From positions 7,473,852-7,537,851 of the forward strand of contig CM060126.1 of the NCBI GenBank assembly GCA_030522415.1: 64,000 bases of DNA, in the 5' to 3' direction. How positions within the stretch are numbered: the stretch's first letter is position 1; each line of letters opens with the position of its first letter. The notes beneath the pieces were generated by a model. It had not been told where the DNA came from, did not search any database, and saw only the letters and a program-made list of their open reading frames with translations. Shown one piece after another: positions 25,371 to 41,053 of this stretch. Both the position numbers and the translations under genes were made by a program. The DNA comes from Channallabes apus (lineage: Eukaryota > Chordata > Actinopteri > Siluriformes > Clariidae).

Positions 25371-28300
25371 GCACACAAGAACAACTTTTACTATTAGTAT
25401 TGTAGTTAAAAACTGGTACTTCCAAATTTGCTTTCTCTGGGAGTGTCAGAGGCTTTAATTCCATTCAATAATAATTACTTTTACAATACAGTAAAGCAAT
25501 CCCGGAAAGAATAAGAGCGGGGTTTATTAATAGGGCATGAAAATGTGAATATCAGAGAAAGCGAATGAATTCATTAACAGAGAAGTGGGAAATGAAATGA
25601 AGTTTAGAGCCAGTGTTGCTGTAGAGCTTTCCATCTTACTCGCATGTTACAAAAAGAAAAAAACGACAGAGATAGCTAATGGCCTGAATCGTTTTCCCTT
25701 TCAGTCAAGCGGCCCGATAATACGAGGCTTCATCGCTACAGTTTAAACTGTCGATGTGTGTGCTAATTGCGGTTTTACACGCGGTAAAAACGCACGGTAA
25801 AACTTGTGCTTGGTTAATTACAAATCAACTAGTCAGACATCCGTGATTTCAGAAGAATTCCGCGACGGCGCTTCCTTTGCCGAGAAAAATATAACGGCGG
25901 TAAACATTTATAAAAGTACAAAAGCGCTTTGAGCACGCAGGAGAATGAATCATAAATCACAGCGAGCACCATCAGTAGGGAGCTATTCAATCTGCCTGTC
26001 ATTTCTAAATTCCTCCCATGTCTGGATGCAACATATAATCCTCTTGTCAAATGGAAATGGCTGGAAAACAAGATAAGTTAACGGCGTACAAAAAGGCTCT
26101 TTAACGTATTTTTTAAACATCAATACCCAGACAAAACGCGGTGCCGACAATTGAGCGTGTCTTAAGCTTTTCTAGTGATCCTTCTCATCCATTTCCTCTG
26201 CCTGATCTGACGAGCACTACTCGGCGTACCGGCTCCTTTTCCTCATTCAGTTCTCACCTCTAGTACACACTGTCTGAGAAACTCTGCTGATTTCCAAACA
26301 TATCTGGGCAATGTGTAATTCCTCAAATTTGACAAAACCAATCTCTGATGAGCCATGAAAGATGTACTGGCGAATAAATCAAGCGCGTATTAGACAGGCT
26401 GCTTATCACCATCCGGGAACGTTGAAACTAAAAGGTAACTGGAGACAGTAAAGGATCGGTATACTGGATCTGTTGGCTCACTGAGCTTTGTCTGAGTCCA
26501 GCCGACCAATTTAACTATAATCACTCTGTCATTTCATTTCTATATGCTATTAAAGCAGAATAAACACGGATCCTAACCATGCTGTTTTACATGAACCTTT
26601 AGATGTCATCATTTCACTCAGAATATGTACTACAGGTAGGTGAGTCTGATAGAATGATGAAGACTGAAGACCGAATACTGCCAGAAAACAGTTCAGGATA
26701 CGACGCATATGCCACAGTGAAACACCCCATGTTACCACACTCGACTGTGCTGTTTTCACAGATAAAAACGACTCAATTCGACACCCAATCAGACGGTTTC
26801 TCGCTCTGTAGGAGCTGTAAACGGAAAACAGAATAATAAAGATAGGGCACCAAAACGACGTGTGTAAAATCACAACCATTCATCTCTCTTCCAATATCTT
26901 TTTTTTTTCCTTTTTTCCCCCCCTAACCTGCTGCAGTGTGAACTCAATTATAAATCCTCCTTTTCAGGCTGCAGAAGGAGCCGCTCATGACAGCGTTATT
27001 AAACCGTAATGTATTTCAGGGTGATGTGTCTTGTTCAAATTGGAGAAGGAATCAGAAAGAAACATGCCCTTATGGGCAGGAACGATTTTCCTGCTGTAAA
27101 TTATTGAAGTGACGTCCTGAATGATTTCCTGTACGTGCGAGAAGTTTTCTCTGCTGCTTCACCTCCAAAACATGAATTTTAGCTCATTTTATCTCACATA
27201 ATTAATATCGTTTCTACAAGCCCTAACTGTTCCCCAAGTGTTGTGATATTCTTTTTTAACCTACATTTCTTTAAACCTAGGCTTTTTTCATTTAAAAAGA
27301 GCTGGAGGCTCTTTAAGAACTTCTTGCTTCCTTTGGAGGTTCTGGTAAAACTCAACACATTTAACACACTTAACTCTTATAACTGTGAGATACTCTAAAA
27401 CTATAAAGTATCCCTTGTTATAATTATTTGCCCACACTTACAGCCTGCTTGGCTTTGGAGATGTCATCCATCTGAACATGAAGGTCCTCGATTTCCACCT
27501 CCATAGCCTTGCGGGCCTTGACTGCAGCAGCACAAGTGAACTCTGACTCCTCCAGCTGGAACACACACACACACACATTACAGTGTCACTCCAGGAACCC
27601 ATACTGTAGCACTGGATGCCGCCTGCTACAGTACATTGAGCTGATTATGGTACATTATGGCACCTGGTTTTTCAGCTGGGCAATCTCCCTCTTGCTAGGT
27701 GCGTTGTTCTTCAGGTGGTCCAGCATGATCTGAGCATCAGCAAGAAGGGCTTTGGTGCGCTTCAGGTCTTTCCTGAGGCGCTTTTCTGTCTCCACATCTC
27801 TGTGGCTAACCTGGGAGGCAGAACACAACGTTTATTCTGCTTGATGCAGCACGTACAGTATATAAAGTCTAGGACAAGCAAAATAAAGAGCAGGTATAGG
27901 ACCAAAATTCGCAAAATATGCACATAGAAGTGTTGAAGTTGTAAGTTTACTTACACTTATGTTAAAGTCATTAGAACTGTTTTTTAACCACTCCACCGAT
28001 TTCATGTTAACAATCGATACTGACTTACAAACGAGTTGCGTTCCGGGAGCATGTTCGTAAGTCGGATTTGTTCTCAAGTCTGACAAAGTGAGTCTTTGAC
28101 TCGAATATAAAAATGTAAAGCATACTAATCCACTTGACTAAATCTCTTTCCCCTTTTCTCATACTGTTATCATGTAGCCAAAAACCATAATGTAGCCAAA
28201 CTCCTACAGAGTACTTAATCTCACAGTGTTGTCTCTGCGCCTTTAAATCACGAGAGACTTCCCAGACAACATATTGTCTCAGAGCTGTTTTCCACTGTAT

Positions 28301-31300
28301 TGGACTGTAAACTGTTTCATTGAGGATTTTAGGATGTTGTTAAGGAAATTAGGATTGTTCACCATCAGGACAGCTTTACAGGACAGCCATTCCGGACATT
28401 TTATACATTCACTTACACACTGAAAATATTGTAAATATTGGTATCTGGTGTACAGCAGTGTCTATTTTTTGTACAATACAATTTTTTTTCTTTTGCATCT
28501 ACTGTATGAATGTTTACAGAATTGCGGTCCGTTCGTATCTGCAGAAATTCGTAACTCGAATGTTCGTAAGTGAGAGACAACCTGTATTTGGCAAGTCTTT
28601 AGAACATCCACTTTGTGCACGACATGAGTATTTTTTCCCTCCCAACAACTATTTACAGATATATTCATTTTAATTATAATTCACTATATCACAATTCCAC
28701 TGTATCAGAAGTTTACATAAACATAAAAAATTCAAGGACATTATATCATGGCTTTAGAAGCTTTTGATGGGATCATTTGACATTATTTGAGTCAATTGCA
28801 GGTACGAGTAGAAGTACTTTAAAGCCTACCTTAAAACTCTTTGCCTCTTTGTTTGACAGTATGGGAAAATCTAAATAAATCTAAAAAGCCAAAATCTCAG
28901 GGAAAATAATTGTGGATCATCTTCCACAAGTCTGGATCATCATTGGGAACTACTTCCCAAAATGACTGAAAGGTACTGCGTTTATCTGCAGAAACAGTAT
29001 ACCATGGGACCATGCAGACATCACAGGACAACATCAAAGGACTTTGTGGAGAAAACGGGTACAGAAGTATCTATGTCCACAGTAAAACGAGACAGATATC
29101 GACGTAAACCTGAAAGGCTGCTCAGCAAGGAGGAAGCCACTGCTCCAATACTGACATAAAAATCCAGACTATGGGTTGCAGCTACGTGTGGGAACAAAAC
29201 GATCTTACTTTCTGTAGAAATGTCCTCCGGTCTGATTAAACTAAAACGGAACTGTTTGGCCATAATTACCATCGATATATCTGGAAGAAAAAAAAAAGGC
29301 AGGACTGGTGGACTTCACAAAAAAAAAACTGCAGATACCATCATGAAGAAGGAAGGTTATGTGGATAACTTGAAGCAACATCATGAGAAATCAGTCAGGA
29401 AGTTAAAATCTGGTGGCAACTGTGGTGGAAAACTTTCTTTTAAAAGGACAATGAGCCCAAGCATACTTCCCAAGTTGTGGCAAAATGGCTTAGGGACAAT
29501 AAAGTTGAGGTAATGGAGTGTCCCTGACCTCAATACAATAGACAATTTGAGGAAGAAGGTCTACAAACCTGACATAATTACACCAGTTCGTTTAGTAGGA
29601 ATGGATGTAAAAACCACAAAACATTCGACCCAAGTTCAACTATTCAAAGGCAATATTACCAAATACTATTTAAACTTCTGACCCACTGGGAATGTGATGA
29701 AAGAAATAAAATAATTTTTCTCTAGTATCATTCTTACATTTCACATTCTCAAAATAAACGTATTAATCTTAACAGTTAATCCTAACGTTTAAATGTATGT
29801 AAACCTTGGATTTCAACTATGTGAGCGTGTGTGCATTAGTATTCTACAGGAAGGGAGATAAAGAAAGAAGAATGGAAGCAAAAGTGTTTGTATATGCTGT
29901 TACTACAGTATATACACCTGGTCTTGAGCGGTCAGCAGCTTAGCCTCTAGCTCTCTCCTCTCCCTAAGGACCTTCTGTTTATCTTCGTACTCCTCCTCCA
30001 ACTGGACCTCCATCTGCTTCAGCTACACACACACACAAACAAAACCCAAAAACAAAACAAGAACGCATTATAATAGAAAATACAATTTAAAAAAGGGAAT
30101 ATCTGTACACATTCATAATCATGATTATTGATTAGCTGAGAATGTTTTCAGCGTACATTACGCTGAACGATAAAGAGGAGGACAGTGTTTGGCACTGACC
30201 CAATCTGAGTGTGTTTTTAACAGATGATGATTGAGGGGAGGATTTGATTTGATGCCTGTGAGGCTAATAGCACATGGTTCGCATTGATTTCTTGCTAAAT
30301 TCCCATTGGAAGGTACTACCATTCTGTAAAAAGGTTTGTCCATCAGGTTAGACATGCTATAAAAGTGGACAGTAAGTAGAAAAGTACAATAATCTCCTAG
30401 CGGCAGGCGGCAGCTCGAGAACAATAGCTGTTTTTGGAACATCGGCATAAATCATCCACAGCGTTGTGACCCAGAGATAACCTGGCTATTACCATGAAGC
30501 ATGTACTTATTAGTCATCATATTACAGACGACGCCTCACTTTACAGTACTCACTTTTCACGAAAGCATTACTGCTTTTTCTTTTAGAGACAATTAAGGTA
30601 CCGTAGGTCGCCATTTATCAGGAAACCCGATGCACTTTTAGTCATGGTGTGCATAACTGAGTCAAGCAGCAGGCTGAAGCTCTTCCACTCATCTGAAACC
30701 AAGAGTTGAGATACAATACCTCCGTGAAGAAGGAAACCGTCGTACCTTCTTACTACATGACTGTCTGATCTCCTCCACCTCTTCGTCTTTGCTCTCGAAC
30801 TCTTTGGAGTGCGTCTGTCTCAGCCTCTCCGTCTCCATCTCCAGACGTAGCTTGGCCTGCATGAGCACACGCGGTACGATCAGTGCGAGCCAATCCACAA
30901 ACTCCTACAGCATGTGTTTATGCCAAACAACAGTATGAACTAAGCAAGCAACGAAATGACGAGTGTGCACCGCCTGGATGAATGTGCGAATGTGCGTGTC
31001 ATGTGGTAATTATGCGTGACGACTTGGCATTATCGAAGGGATGAATACATTACACATGAGTTGCGTTCTTGACACGAGTCCCATGTAAAATGAAGCTATT
31101 TAACTTCGGGGAGCCTGCAATCCCTTTTTTTTTTTGTGTTTGTTTGTGTACCTGCTCCAACATTTGAATAGTGCCTGCTTGCTCGTCGAGCTCCTCCTCT
31201 TGATCTTTGACTTTTGCCTCGAAGTCCCGGAGCTGCTTTTTAACCTTGGCTAGCGACGCCTCGTCCTTCGATTCCTGAGAGTTCAGATCCTGCAGCTCGG

Positions 31301-34300
31301 CCTCCATCTGCTCCAGCTTCACGTTGAGAGCGCACATCTCCAGATCTTTGTCCTGAGTGAAAACATAAGCAGGTTTTAGTGTATTTTTGGAGCTCAAAAA
31401 ACACCTCACAGTCCTCGATGCTGCTCTGTGTAATTACTTTACATTTAAGGTCTGACATGCAGTTAACTATGAACTTCAGTATAAATACACCTTGAGCATA
31501 TGGTTTATGCAGGTTTCTTTAATAAAATCAAATTAGCCAAATAACTAGTTACCGTATTAACCTATGTCCAAATTATCAATGATTATATGTAGAACTCTAA
31601 ATAGTCCTTCTTGTTACTTGCATGCATTCAATACACTTAAAATATAACTTGGTCATGTTTGAATCAATGACAAACTGTAATTAGTTTTAAGCAAAGGTAA
31701 AGCTAAAACCTTTGCAAGAATAGCAAGAACACAAAACCAGTGGCAGAGGCATAATAAAAACGCAATATGAATAAATAGCTTGATTAACATGCTGCAGGTA
31801 ATTCCAAACATCCAGTATATTTTTTAAAACATAGTGCAGTATATACACTACTGTTTAAAAGTTTTGGTTACTTTCTAACTCCATGATGGTTCCTGATATT
31901 TCTTTCTTTCTACATTGTAAAGGAATGCTGAAGGCGTCCAAAAATCCATTAATCTCCTTTGAACAGTTGATATTGAGATGTTTCTGCTACTTCTGCTCTG
32001 TAAAGTGACCCCAAATTTTTGAACGGTAGTGTGTTTTTTTTCAAGAAGGCATTCAATAAATTAAACTATTCAATGCTGGTGTACTCTATTTAAACAGAAT
32101 TGACTTCATATACTGTATACAGTATACACTAACTTGTATTACTTACAGGATACAACTACATTTTTTTTCATGTCAACTTATGCAGCATGTTGTTACATAG
32201 CGTAACCTCAACATAATGCCGGATGTAATAACTATGTACTGTTTTTCTTAAAAGATGTGAAAGCAGAGGATGAGTAAGTTCGAATCAACTGACCTCCAGT
32301 TGCTGTCGGAGGCTAAACACTTCTCCGGTCAGGACGTCTTTCTCCCGGCTCAGCTTCTCACGCTGACTTCTCTCTTTCTGCACCTCCTCCTGGGCCTGAC
32401 TCTGCTCAGAGTCAAACCTGCACACACACATAAATTTTTTTCTTTCTGTCCTTTTTCATGAATCAAAGAATATGGAGCCTTTAACATCATTCATTCATTC
32501 ATTCATCTTCTATACCGCTTAATCCTGTGTTCAGGGTCGCGGGGGACCTGGAGCCTATCCCAGGAGACTTCGGGCACTAGGCGGGGTACACCCTGGACAG
32601 GGTGCCAATCCATCGCAGGGCACACACACATACACACACTCACACACCCAATCACACACTACGGGCAATTTAGGAACGCCAATTAGCCTAACCTGCATAT
32701 CTTTGGACTGTGGGAGGAAACCGGAGTACCCGGAGGAAACCCACCAAGCACGGGGAGAACATGCAAACTCCATGCACACAGAGACGGGAATCGAGCCTGG
32801 CCGGGGAATCGAACCCGGACCCTGGAGGTGCAAGGCGACAGTGCTCCTTTAACATCAATAACATGTAATTAATATAGAATTCATCAATAGATTCTCCAAC
32901 CAAATCAACTTAAGACTCGTTTATTCAAGAAGGAACTCAAATCTCCATTTAAATCTCATTTTGAATCGTCATTTGTTTTTAAATCTCTTGAATCATGACA
33001 CAGCCTCTTGTTTCATTTAATTTAGTTTTAATCACTTACTACTCAAAGTTATCTATGTTACTAATATCAAATGTTATTATGTTTTATTTATCCTTGGTTT
33101 GATCTGGAAGGCGACCTTGGGCGACCAAAAACGCGCCTATACAAATAAAATGCATAATTATTATTATTATTATTATCATCATCAATTAATCAATATAAAA
33201 CCTAAAGAAGTTTAGGATTAAAGTTGTTTTTTGTAATACTGGGCTTATATCTGTTAATTTAAATTATTTAAGCCATGAGTAACACAGTGCTACTGCGATC
33301 ACTACTTCTAACTACATTTTGGCCTTGATCGATTGTTTCTTGCCCCAAGTGGGGTGACGACACTTTTTAATATTCAAGAGCCAGGAGATGCTTCTAGTAG
33401 CAGTAAAGCTGCATCACCAAAAGCTCGCCCGCTTAGGACCCACATTCACGTTTTTTACTCCTCAGTCTGTCTATCAGCCACTGTACATTTCGTCTTTTTT
33501 TTTTTTGGAAGTTCACGATGCGACACTGAGCTTGGATTTAGATTTAGGAATTGTGAGAAAACAGGAGGCACAGTGCCAGATACTCTTACAGCTCTTACTG
33601 CCGGCAGGACGTAACATTCTCAGTGTCCTCCTTCAGGATCCTCAATGGCCAGTGCCAATAGTTATAATGTCCTCCATATCAATAAATCCGTGAGTTGTTG
33701 TTAGTGGAGAACCGCCAAGTCGTTAAAAGGTTTACATGAGACATGATAATTTTTAATATGTTTACACTTGAACTGCTATAAACATGAGGTCAGATCCAAC
33801 AATTTTGGAACAAAGATTTGGCTATCACATTAATTTTGTAATGAAACACTCAACAACAAAAAAAGCAGTTGCATGTGCAAAAAAAACACTTATATTTATT
33901 CCGATATCTATGAACCTGACTGTATGTATAAAAAACATTTCAATGTAATTGTTCTCTTTTGCTACTTTGCCACTGATACTCTGTCCACGCATCCCTGCGC
34001 TGTGATCGACACTTCCTTTTAGTCCCGGTTATGTTTAACTGCTGAGAGAATCTGCGAGACCTTTTAACGCTTCCAGACTTACTTCCTCTGCTTCTTTTCC
34101 AGCTCGTGGTTGCGACTTTGCTGGCCTTCGAGGTGGAGTTTGGTGTCCTGCAGCTCGGCTGTCAGCTTCTGGCATTTCTTCTTAAGCTGCTGCGCCACAC
34201 GCTGCACCTCCTCGTTGTCTGCCTGCACGTCTGTTAGCTAACAGACACGTACACACACACACAAACAAACAAAATGTTCAGAGCCTTTTCGTTTTCCAAT

Positions 34301-35030
34301 AGTCTCAGTGCGGTTTGGTTTAAGAAAAAACCCGAGCAGGTTCTGAAGTAAGTGTTTTATCCGGATTTGATAATTGTGGCTCCCTGTCCTGCTTCAGCAT
34401 AATTTCATTGAGACTATAAACTCTGAGCATGATCCGAGCTTTCTTCCACTTATTATTATCAGCTGTGTTGAGAAAGTGCACAAGGGAATTGTCCATGGAG
34501 GTGTGCATGTGTGAAGACAGGTGTCACATATCTGCCTACCCAGGTATTTATGATGTGCAACAAGTTGCCACTGTTGGGCCCTTGAGCAAGGCCCTTAACC
34601 CTCAACTGCTCAGATGTATAATGAGATAAAAATGTAAGTCGCTCTGGATAAGAGCGTCTGCCAAATGCCTAAATGTAAATGTAAATGTAAATGTGAACTG
34701 TGTAACCGGCGTGTCATACACATCAAGTCATTAAAAGTCAGTTTTCTTACACGATATTAACTTACCCGTCGTTCGAGCTGCCTCTTGTTCTGCTGCTCGA
34801 CTTCCAGCTTGTCGTCAAACTCTTGCTGCAGCCTCTTCTTAGTGAACTCGGTCTCTCGGACCGCTCGCTCATACTTTAGTCTCCACTCTCCTCCTAAACA
34901 AGGCCACAATATAGAATACACACACATTTATATTATTTGGCTCAACCTATACTACTCTCGAACGTCCACAGTCAGTTTTAATTGGTCAGAAAGTGATGAA
35001 GTGAACGAAGTACAGATTATATAGCAGCAG

Positions 35031-35109
<79 letters not shown>

Positions 35110-38100
35110 GCCCCTCCTGTCAAATTCAAATTTTATTTGTCACGTACAGAACACAGTCATACACAGTACAATATGCAGTGATATTATTATACGATTTCAG
35201 TGATCTTAAAAATAAAAGCTTAAACATAAGCAATAAATATGAATAAAAGAAATACGTTAGTAAATAAAATTAACTAGTAAAATATCCTGTACAAGTAAAA
35301 TATCCTGTAATAAAAGAAATACTGAAAACAATGAAATAATGAACCGCACGTTACCTTTGAAAAGAATCACGATAGAGCAGAGTTTCTGTGTAGACCAGAG
35401 AATGTGTGTGTGCTTGTGTGTGTGTTTGTGAAGCATACCCTCGCTGCTTCACATACAAACACACACACTATAAATGGCTTAAATTTATTTCTCTTTTACC
35501 TCACATTCACAAACATTATAGAAAAACGTGACACAAATAGCATAAGTTTAAGTAATCAGATGTGAAAATAATTTATAGATGATGAGGGGGGAAAAAACCC
35601 ACTATTGATGAGCTGGAAATGTACTGTAAATGTTTAGTGAGAGACTTCACAGCTCTCTGTCCAGAGGGTATGAAACTGTATAGTGGATCATATTTACACC
35701 CTGAGAAGGTGAGATTTTTTTTGTTGTTGCTTTTTTACCAGATACGATCGTTGCCTAAGATTGACCTGTGCTCTCAATTTTCATGAAAGTCATGACAAAT
35801 CACAGTGACCACTCAAACAAGGCTAAAGTGGAAGGAGATATCTGGCAACCATTCATATCACGGTTAAGGTAAAAAAAAAAAAACAACAACAACAAAAAAA
35901 ACCCATAAGAGACAACAGATGTACTTGGTTCGAGATATTACTTGTTGCGGAACAGCTGCACATACAAAACATCTGCAGCTGTCCGTTTCCTCACAGAGCC
36001 CGTTTGTTTTAATGCTTTTGTGTTTTGAGGATTTCAGAATTGCAGATGCATCAAAGAAATGGCGCATCCGAAATTGATTCATCCGGTGATCGATATGCAC
36101 ATCTCGAAGCTTAGCATAATTTAGTCATTACATTCACTCATCGTACAGTAAAAAAAAAAAAAAAAAAAAATGATCAACGATTTCTGCCTAGACATTTATT
36201 AGCTTTGACAGATTTATATAAACCCCTAATATAATATAAAGAGCATTAAGCAATTTTACACCAACGTCAGATTGGTTTGTGGCACAACACCTGGAGTGTG
36301 TGTTCGATATTAAATTTGTTCTCTGGTTTGTTTCATCGCAATTTCCATGAATGACAGCACAAGCTTGGAGGTATATCCACAACCGTGCGACTGCTATCGT
36401 ATTGTTACATGAACATTTATGAAACATTTGTGAAAATAACGTCATAAATAATTATTTTGCTTTTATTGTCCACTACCACGGCACTACAGTGTGTGTTTAC
36501 GAAGTACCACACAATAATGAACTTAGAGACTCTCAGAGACTTGCTATGTGGTGAACTGCCAAATTCTACAGGATGGAAAATGAGATACAGTTTTGATCAC
36601 CCTGACGTGAAAGGAAATACTGATGAATACTTTCCCGATGTGATCTTTGTATCTGTTTAACACTCTTTTGATATGAAGAGTTTCATTAACAGGGGTTATA
36701 GTTATTACCCAAAGCGATACATATTAAATATCAAAACCTTCCCTTAAGAAATCAGAAACAGTTTTAAGAAATCTGTTCTCTACATCTGATGTAAATGTAT
36801 GAGCCTCTGCCACCGTCTTTTAAGACTTAAATTAGCAGGAAGAGATTGCGCTCTTATGGATTTGTGCATAATGAGAAAGAGAGCATTTAAAGGAGAGTTA
36901 ACTTTGTACACAATGGCTGAGGAAAAGCTGAAGGCGTGACAAAGTATCTCGAGAGGAGGAAACTCAGCATTTGGTCACGAACAAGATTTTATTCGGTCAG
37001 GTATAATTTATTACAAAAGGTGGCTGTAATTCCTGAATGGTTGATGCCTCAGTGTTTCATTTCAAATTCCAATGTGGTGGAAGACAGAGAACAAATGCAG
37101 GTCACAGACCTTTTAGAGGTCAGCTAATACTTTGAGTAGTGCCATCTAAAAGTTCAGACACAACATGCAGGAGGGCTACAGAGAAAGGAACTGACACACA
37201 CTCTTGACATCAGTGCAGCAGCGGTTGGTTTAAAGCTGCACCCGATCCGGCAGATTACTCTCTCATTTGTCGGGAGGTCACGACCCCAGCAGCCCACCTG
37301 AATCCGGACCCTATAACCCAGCCATTCTGAAGCTGCAGTCAGACGCGGACTCGCAGATTTTTTAAGTCTCTTAAAATCCCCTGAGTGCTAAACATAGTCA
37401 CACGACAGATGGGAACTGCAGCCTCAGCTCTAAACTCAGGAAACACATGCTGCTCTTCGCTTAGTCGACTCCTGAGTGATTGGGAGCTTTCATGAGGATG
37501 GGCAAAAAATGTTTGTACAAGGCGTTTATGCATATAGTGACATCATAAGAGCTGGAGAAAAAAAAAAGCCATGCTGCTCACACTGACTCTAGTTCTCTCT
37601 AGTTCATCCCAGAACCAGTGGCGAGGCTGAGCTCTAATTCAGATCATCCTTGGGGTGCAGCACTGTGCGCCCCGAACCCTCCCACTTTTATTCTTAGTGA
37701 TTCAATATTATTTAAAAATATTTGGGCTCATGTGATTGGACCATTCTCAACGAGTCAGCAGATTGTTACAGTAGTTAATGTACTGAATAGTGATTGACGT
37801 GGAAGCCAGATAAATATGAGAGAAAATTCTGTGATTTGTACGCTAAAATACCCCATCGCAGGGCGATCAGACGAAGAAAGAGGGGAAAAAAAGTTAAAGA
37901 GCTTAGACGAGATCGACCTGATCTTCTAATTAGGCAGCAGTCAAGTGATCACGGCTGAGTTTACACTCGGTGCTGTTCCAGCACTTCTTATGGCTACTGT
38001 ATTTACAGGCGATTATTAAAAGTAACATTTTTATTTTGTTTGCACCCCCACAAAAATCATTTTGCACCAGCCGCCACTGCACAGAACTCTGCTCTGATTA

Positions 38101-38714
38101 AAATATGCTGCTGGATCATTAGTTGTGTGTTCTGTATGATTTTCTTCAGTTATTTCGGCTGAGAAAAAAAAAAAAAAAACTTCGCTTCTGGAGATAACGA
38201 CCCCGAACAACATCCAAATCAACAGAGAAATTGGTACACGGACACAAAATCGATGTTTATCAAAATCCATCTTCAGACTTAAAGCCTGAATCCATTTTCA
38301 CATGACCGAACAATGATATAAAAAGGACTTAAAAGGTTCTGAATGGAGGACATGAGCCAGAATCATTCAAGTGTCACCGTGTTAAATAAACAATACGGAT
38401 GAAAGTGATGCAGTGCTGTTGAATATATATAAATATCAAATGTCCACATGTTCAGACTCGAGTTTATCACTCATGCACGTGTCATTTCTGCTCAAACGCG
38501 CTAACTTGTTCATATACTTCAGTGAAATGACAGTGGTGTGTTGTGTGTGTGTATCACGTTGAGTGCTTTCAGCAGGAAGCAACCGTCACTTGCCTGTGTC
38601 ATCATCATCCATCTCTCCGTTAAGCTCGGAGGCGCGTATGAGCCGAGTCTCCATCACCTCCATCTCCATCGACTCCATCTGCTTCTTCATAGAGTCATAC
38701 TTGGCCTGATGGGT

Positions 38715-38746
<32 letters not shown>

Positions 38747-39265
38747 GCTCTTAGATCTGCTGGTAAATACCATCTGCTGTAAAAGAAGCGCTCTGTACCT
38801 CACAGGCCAAACAAATAAAAACACATATGTACTGTACATACACTGCTGGGATGAGCACAGATCCCCTCTCTCTCGCTCTGTCTCACACACACACACACAC
38901 ACACACACACCATCTGTCCAACCCTAGTAAGTGATGCGCGACGAAATCGTATCTTATGTTTAAAAGTTTGCGACATCAGAGACGTCACAGCCGCAGGGCG
39001 AAGAGCGCCATCAGAATCACACAGTACATGCAGTGTAATATCCCTGTTAGCTCAACATTAAAGACAACTGGACCACACACACACACACACACACACACCC
39101 CTCAACAAAAATAGCAATATTATTCATTGCACTTTCACCTGGGAGTCATTCCCAGCTTCCTAGTGTGAAGTAAATGTACCGTAGTATTACTTACTATAAC
39201 TATTTATTATCTCGGCACATTTTACTCCCAAGTCAAGCGCTACAGTTTAACCTTTTCTCCAAAGT

Positions 39266-39314
<49 letters not shown>

Positions 39315-39453
39315 AGTAGTCCTGCGGGTACCTGAAGGTCTTTCAAGTCTTTCTCCAGCCGTAGTCTCTCGGAGGTCTCGGACTCGAGCAGCTGAGAGGC
39401 GGACTCGCCCGTGTTCCTTTCATCGGCCAGCTCAGATGACAGCTCTGTGATCT

Positions 39454-39491
<38 letters not shown>

Positions 39492-40996
39492 CATTCAGTG
39501 TCCCTGCCTTGAATGATCCTAAAATCAAGTAGTGAATCAGTCTTAAAACGTCACGCCTTAGATATGTGACACGAACCTGTTAAGAGTTTTAACTATGTCA
39601 TGGGTGGTGGTCACAGCTGGTGTGCTTGTGTGTGTGTGTGTGTGTTTAAAACTACACACAATCCCGTTCCTTTTTTTATTTTTTATCTGACCTTGGGGTG
39701 CATGAGCAACTGATTAAATAATTTCTTCAATTAAGCATCATTCATAGAAACACAGCTTTTTTTTTTTTTATTATTGTATTTTTGTCCTGTGCATTTAAAT
39801 CATGAGTGACGCGGTTCGAGCGGTCGGAAATGTATGTGAACTTCACCCTGCTCTCTAAACGATCGGTGTTGAGTCGCAGCTCATTTCTCTCCTTCTCCAC
39901 TTTCTCCACTTTCAGCTTCAGCTGCTGAATCTCCTCCTAAAAAAACAACAACAACAACAAAAAAGTTGGAACTCATACAGACAGAAATCTCTCAATCGAA
40001 AATCATCTTCATAGAAACTCGTTTAAAAGAAACGACACTCAGGCAGAGAGACGATACATGTTGAACACATACATGACGCTGTACATCATCTACACGATGT
40101 CAAAGGTTAGGGTGCTTAGGGTTCGAACCGAGTCAGCAGTACTGTTTCTCTTAAATCAAGCCGATATTACTCAGGTAATGTATTCACACGTATATGTCTA
40201 CAACCAGTTGCACCGAGCCTTTTCTTTCTTTTTTTTTTTTTTTGCAGAGGCGAGAATCAGAGAGGTCGAGTGCTTTGGCTGAGACTAAATGAGTTCTGAA
40301 GGGAATTCAGGAGGGATTACAACAGGAAAGAGCAACTAAGAGGAACTGTGCACATAGGCTTTATGTGCAGCTCTGCCACTGTCAAATGCCAAAACCTAGA
40401 CATGGCACGATGATTTAGTGCTTTTTAAGTGTCTGGGGAGGCCCTCGTTCAGAAGGTATCGGATCCTGAGAGATGGAGGCACAGACACACAACGCGGAGA
40501 AAAAAAAGAAATACACAACAAAACAGAGAGAACGGATCCACAAGAGAAAGAACTAGAGATGAAGATACAGTATACACACAATAATATTTGTTAGATTTGC
40601 ATCTGATCGTGATGCATTTTACCCATTTGTCATCCGGGGCAGTTTCGCAAACGGATACGCAAACAGGAGGGGCCTTCTGTGAAGGCCCTGACACACATCA
40701 ATAGTAGAATGAAGAAATGTACATTTAAATAGTTGAAAACAGCTAAAATAGCTACCAAATGGTAACGGAAAAGCCTGAACAGTCCGTAGGCAGGTGATTT
40801 CACCACCTTACATCATCTTTCATAAGTTTTGCTTTGTTGAAAGGTCTGATGAACTTCATTCGTCTTTGAAAACGATGACAGTTCTACTAATCATCAGAAT
40901 TTCGCGAGGAGTACCTAGAACATAAGTGTTTAGTGCGTACTGTTCACTGAGAGTGGCACTGACGGGGGAAAAATTGGATGAGAGGAAGCGATCCAA

Positions 40997-41053
<57 letters not shown>

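Noticed and set aside
24872..25405. 177-codon plus-strand frame
   Set aside because: Antisense of exon 27 plus low-complexity AC and AG tracts; not a gene.
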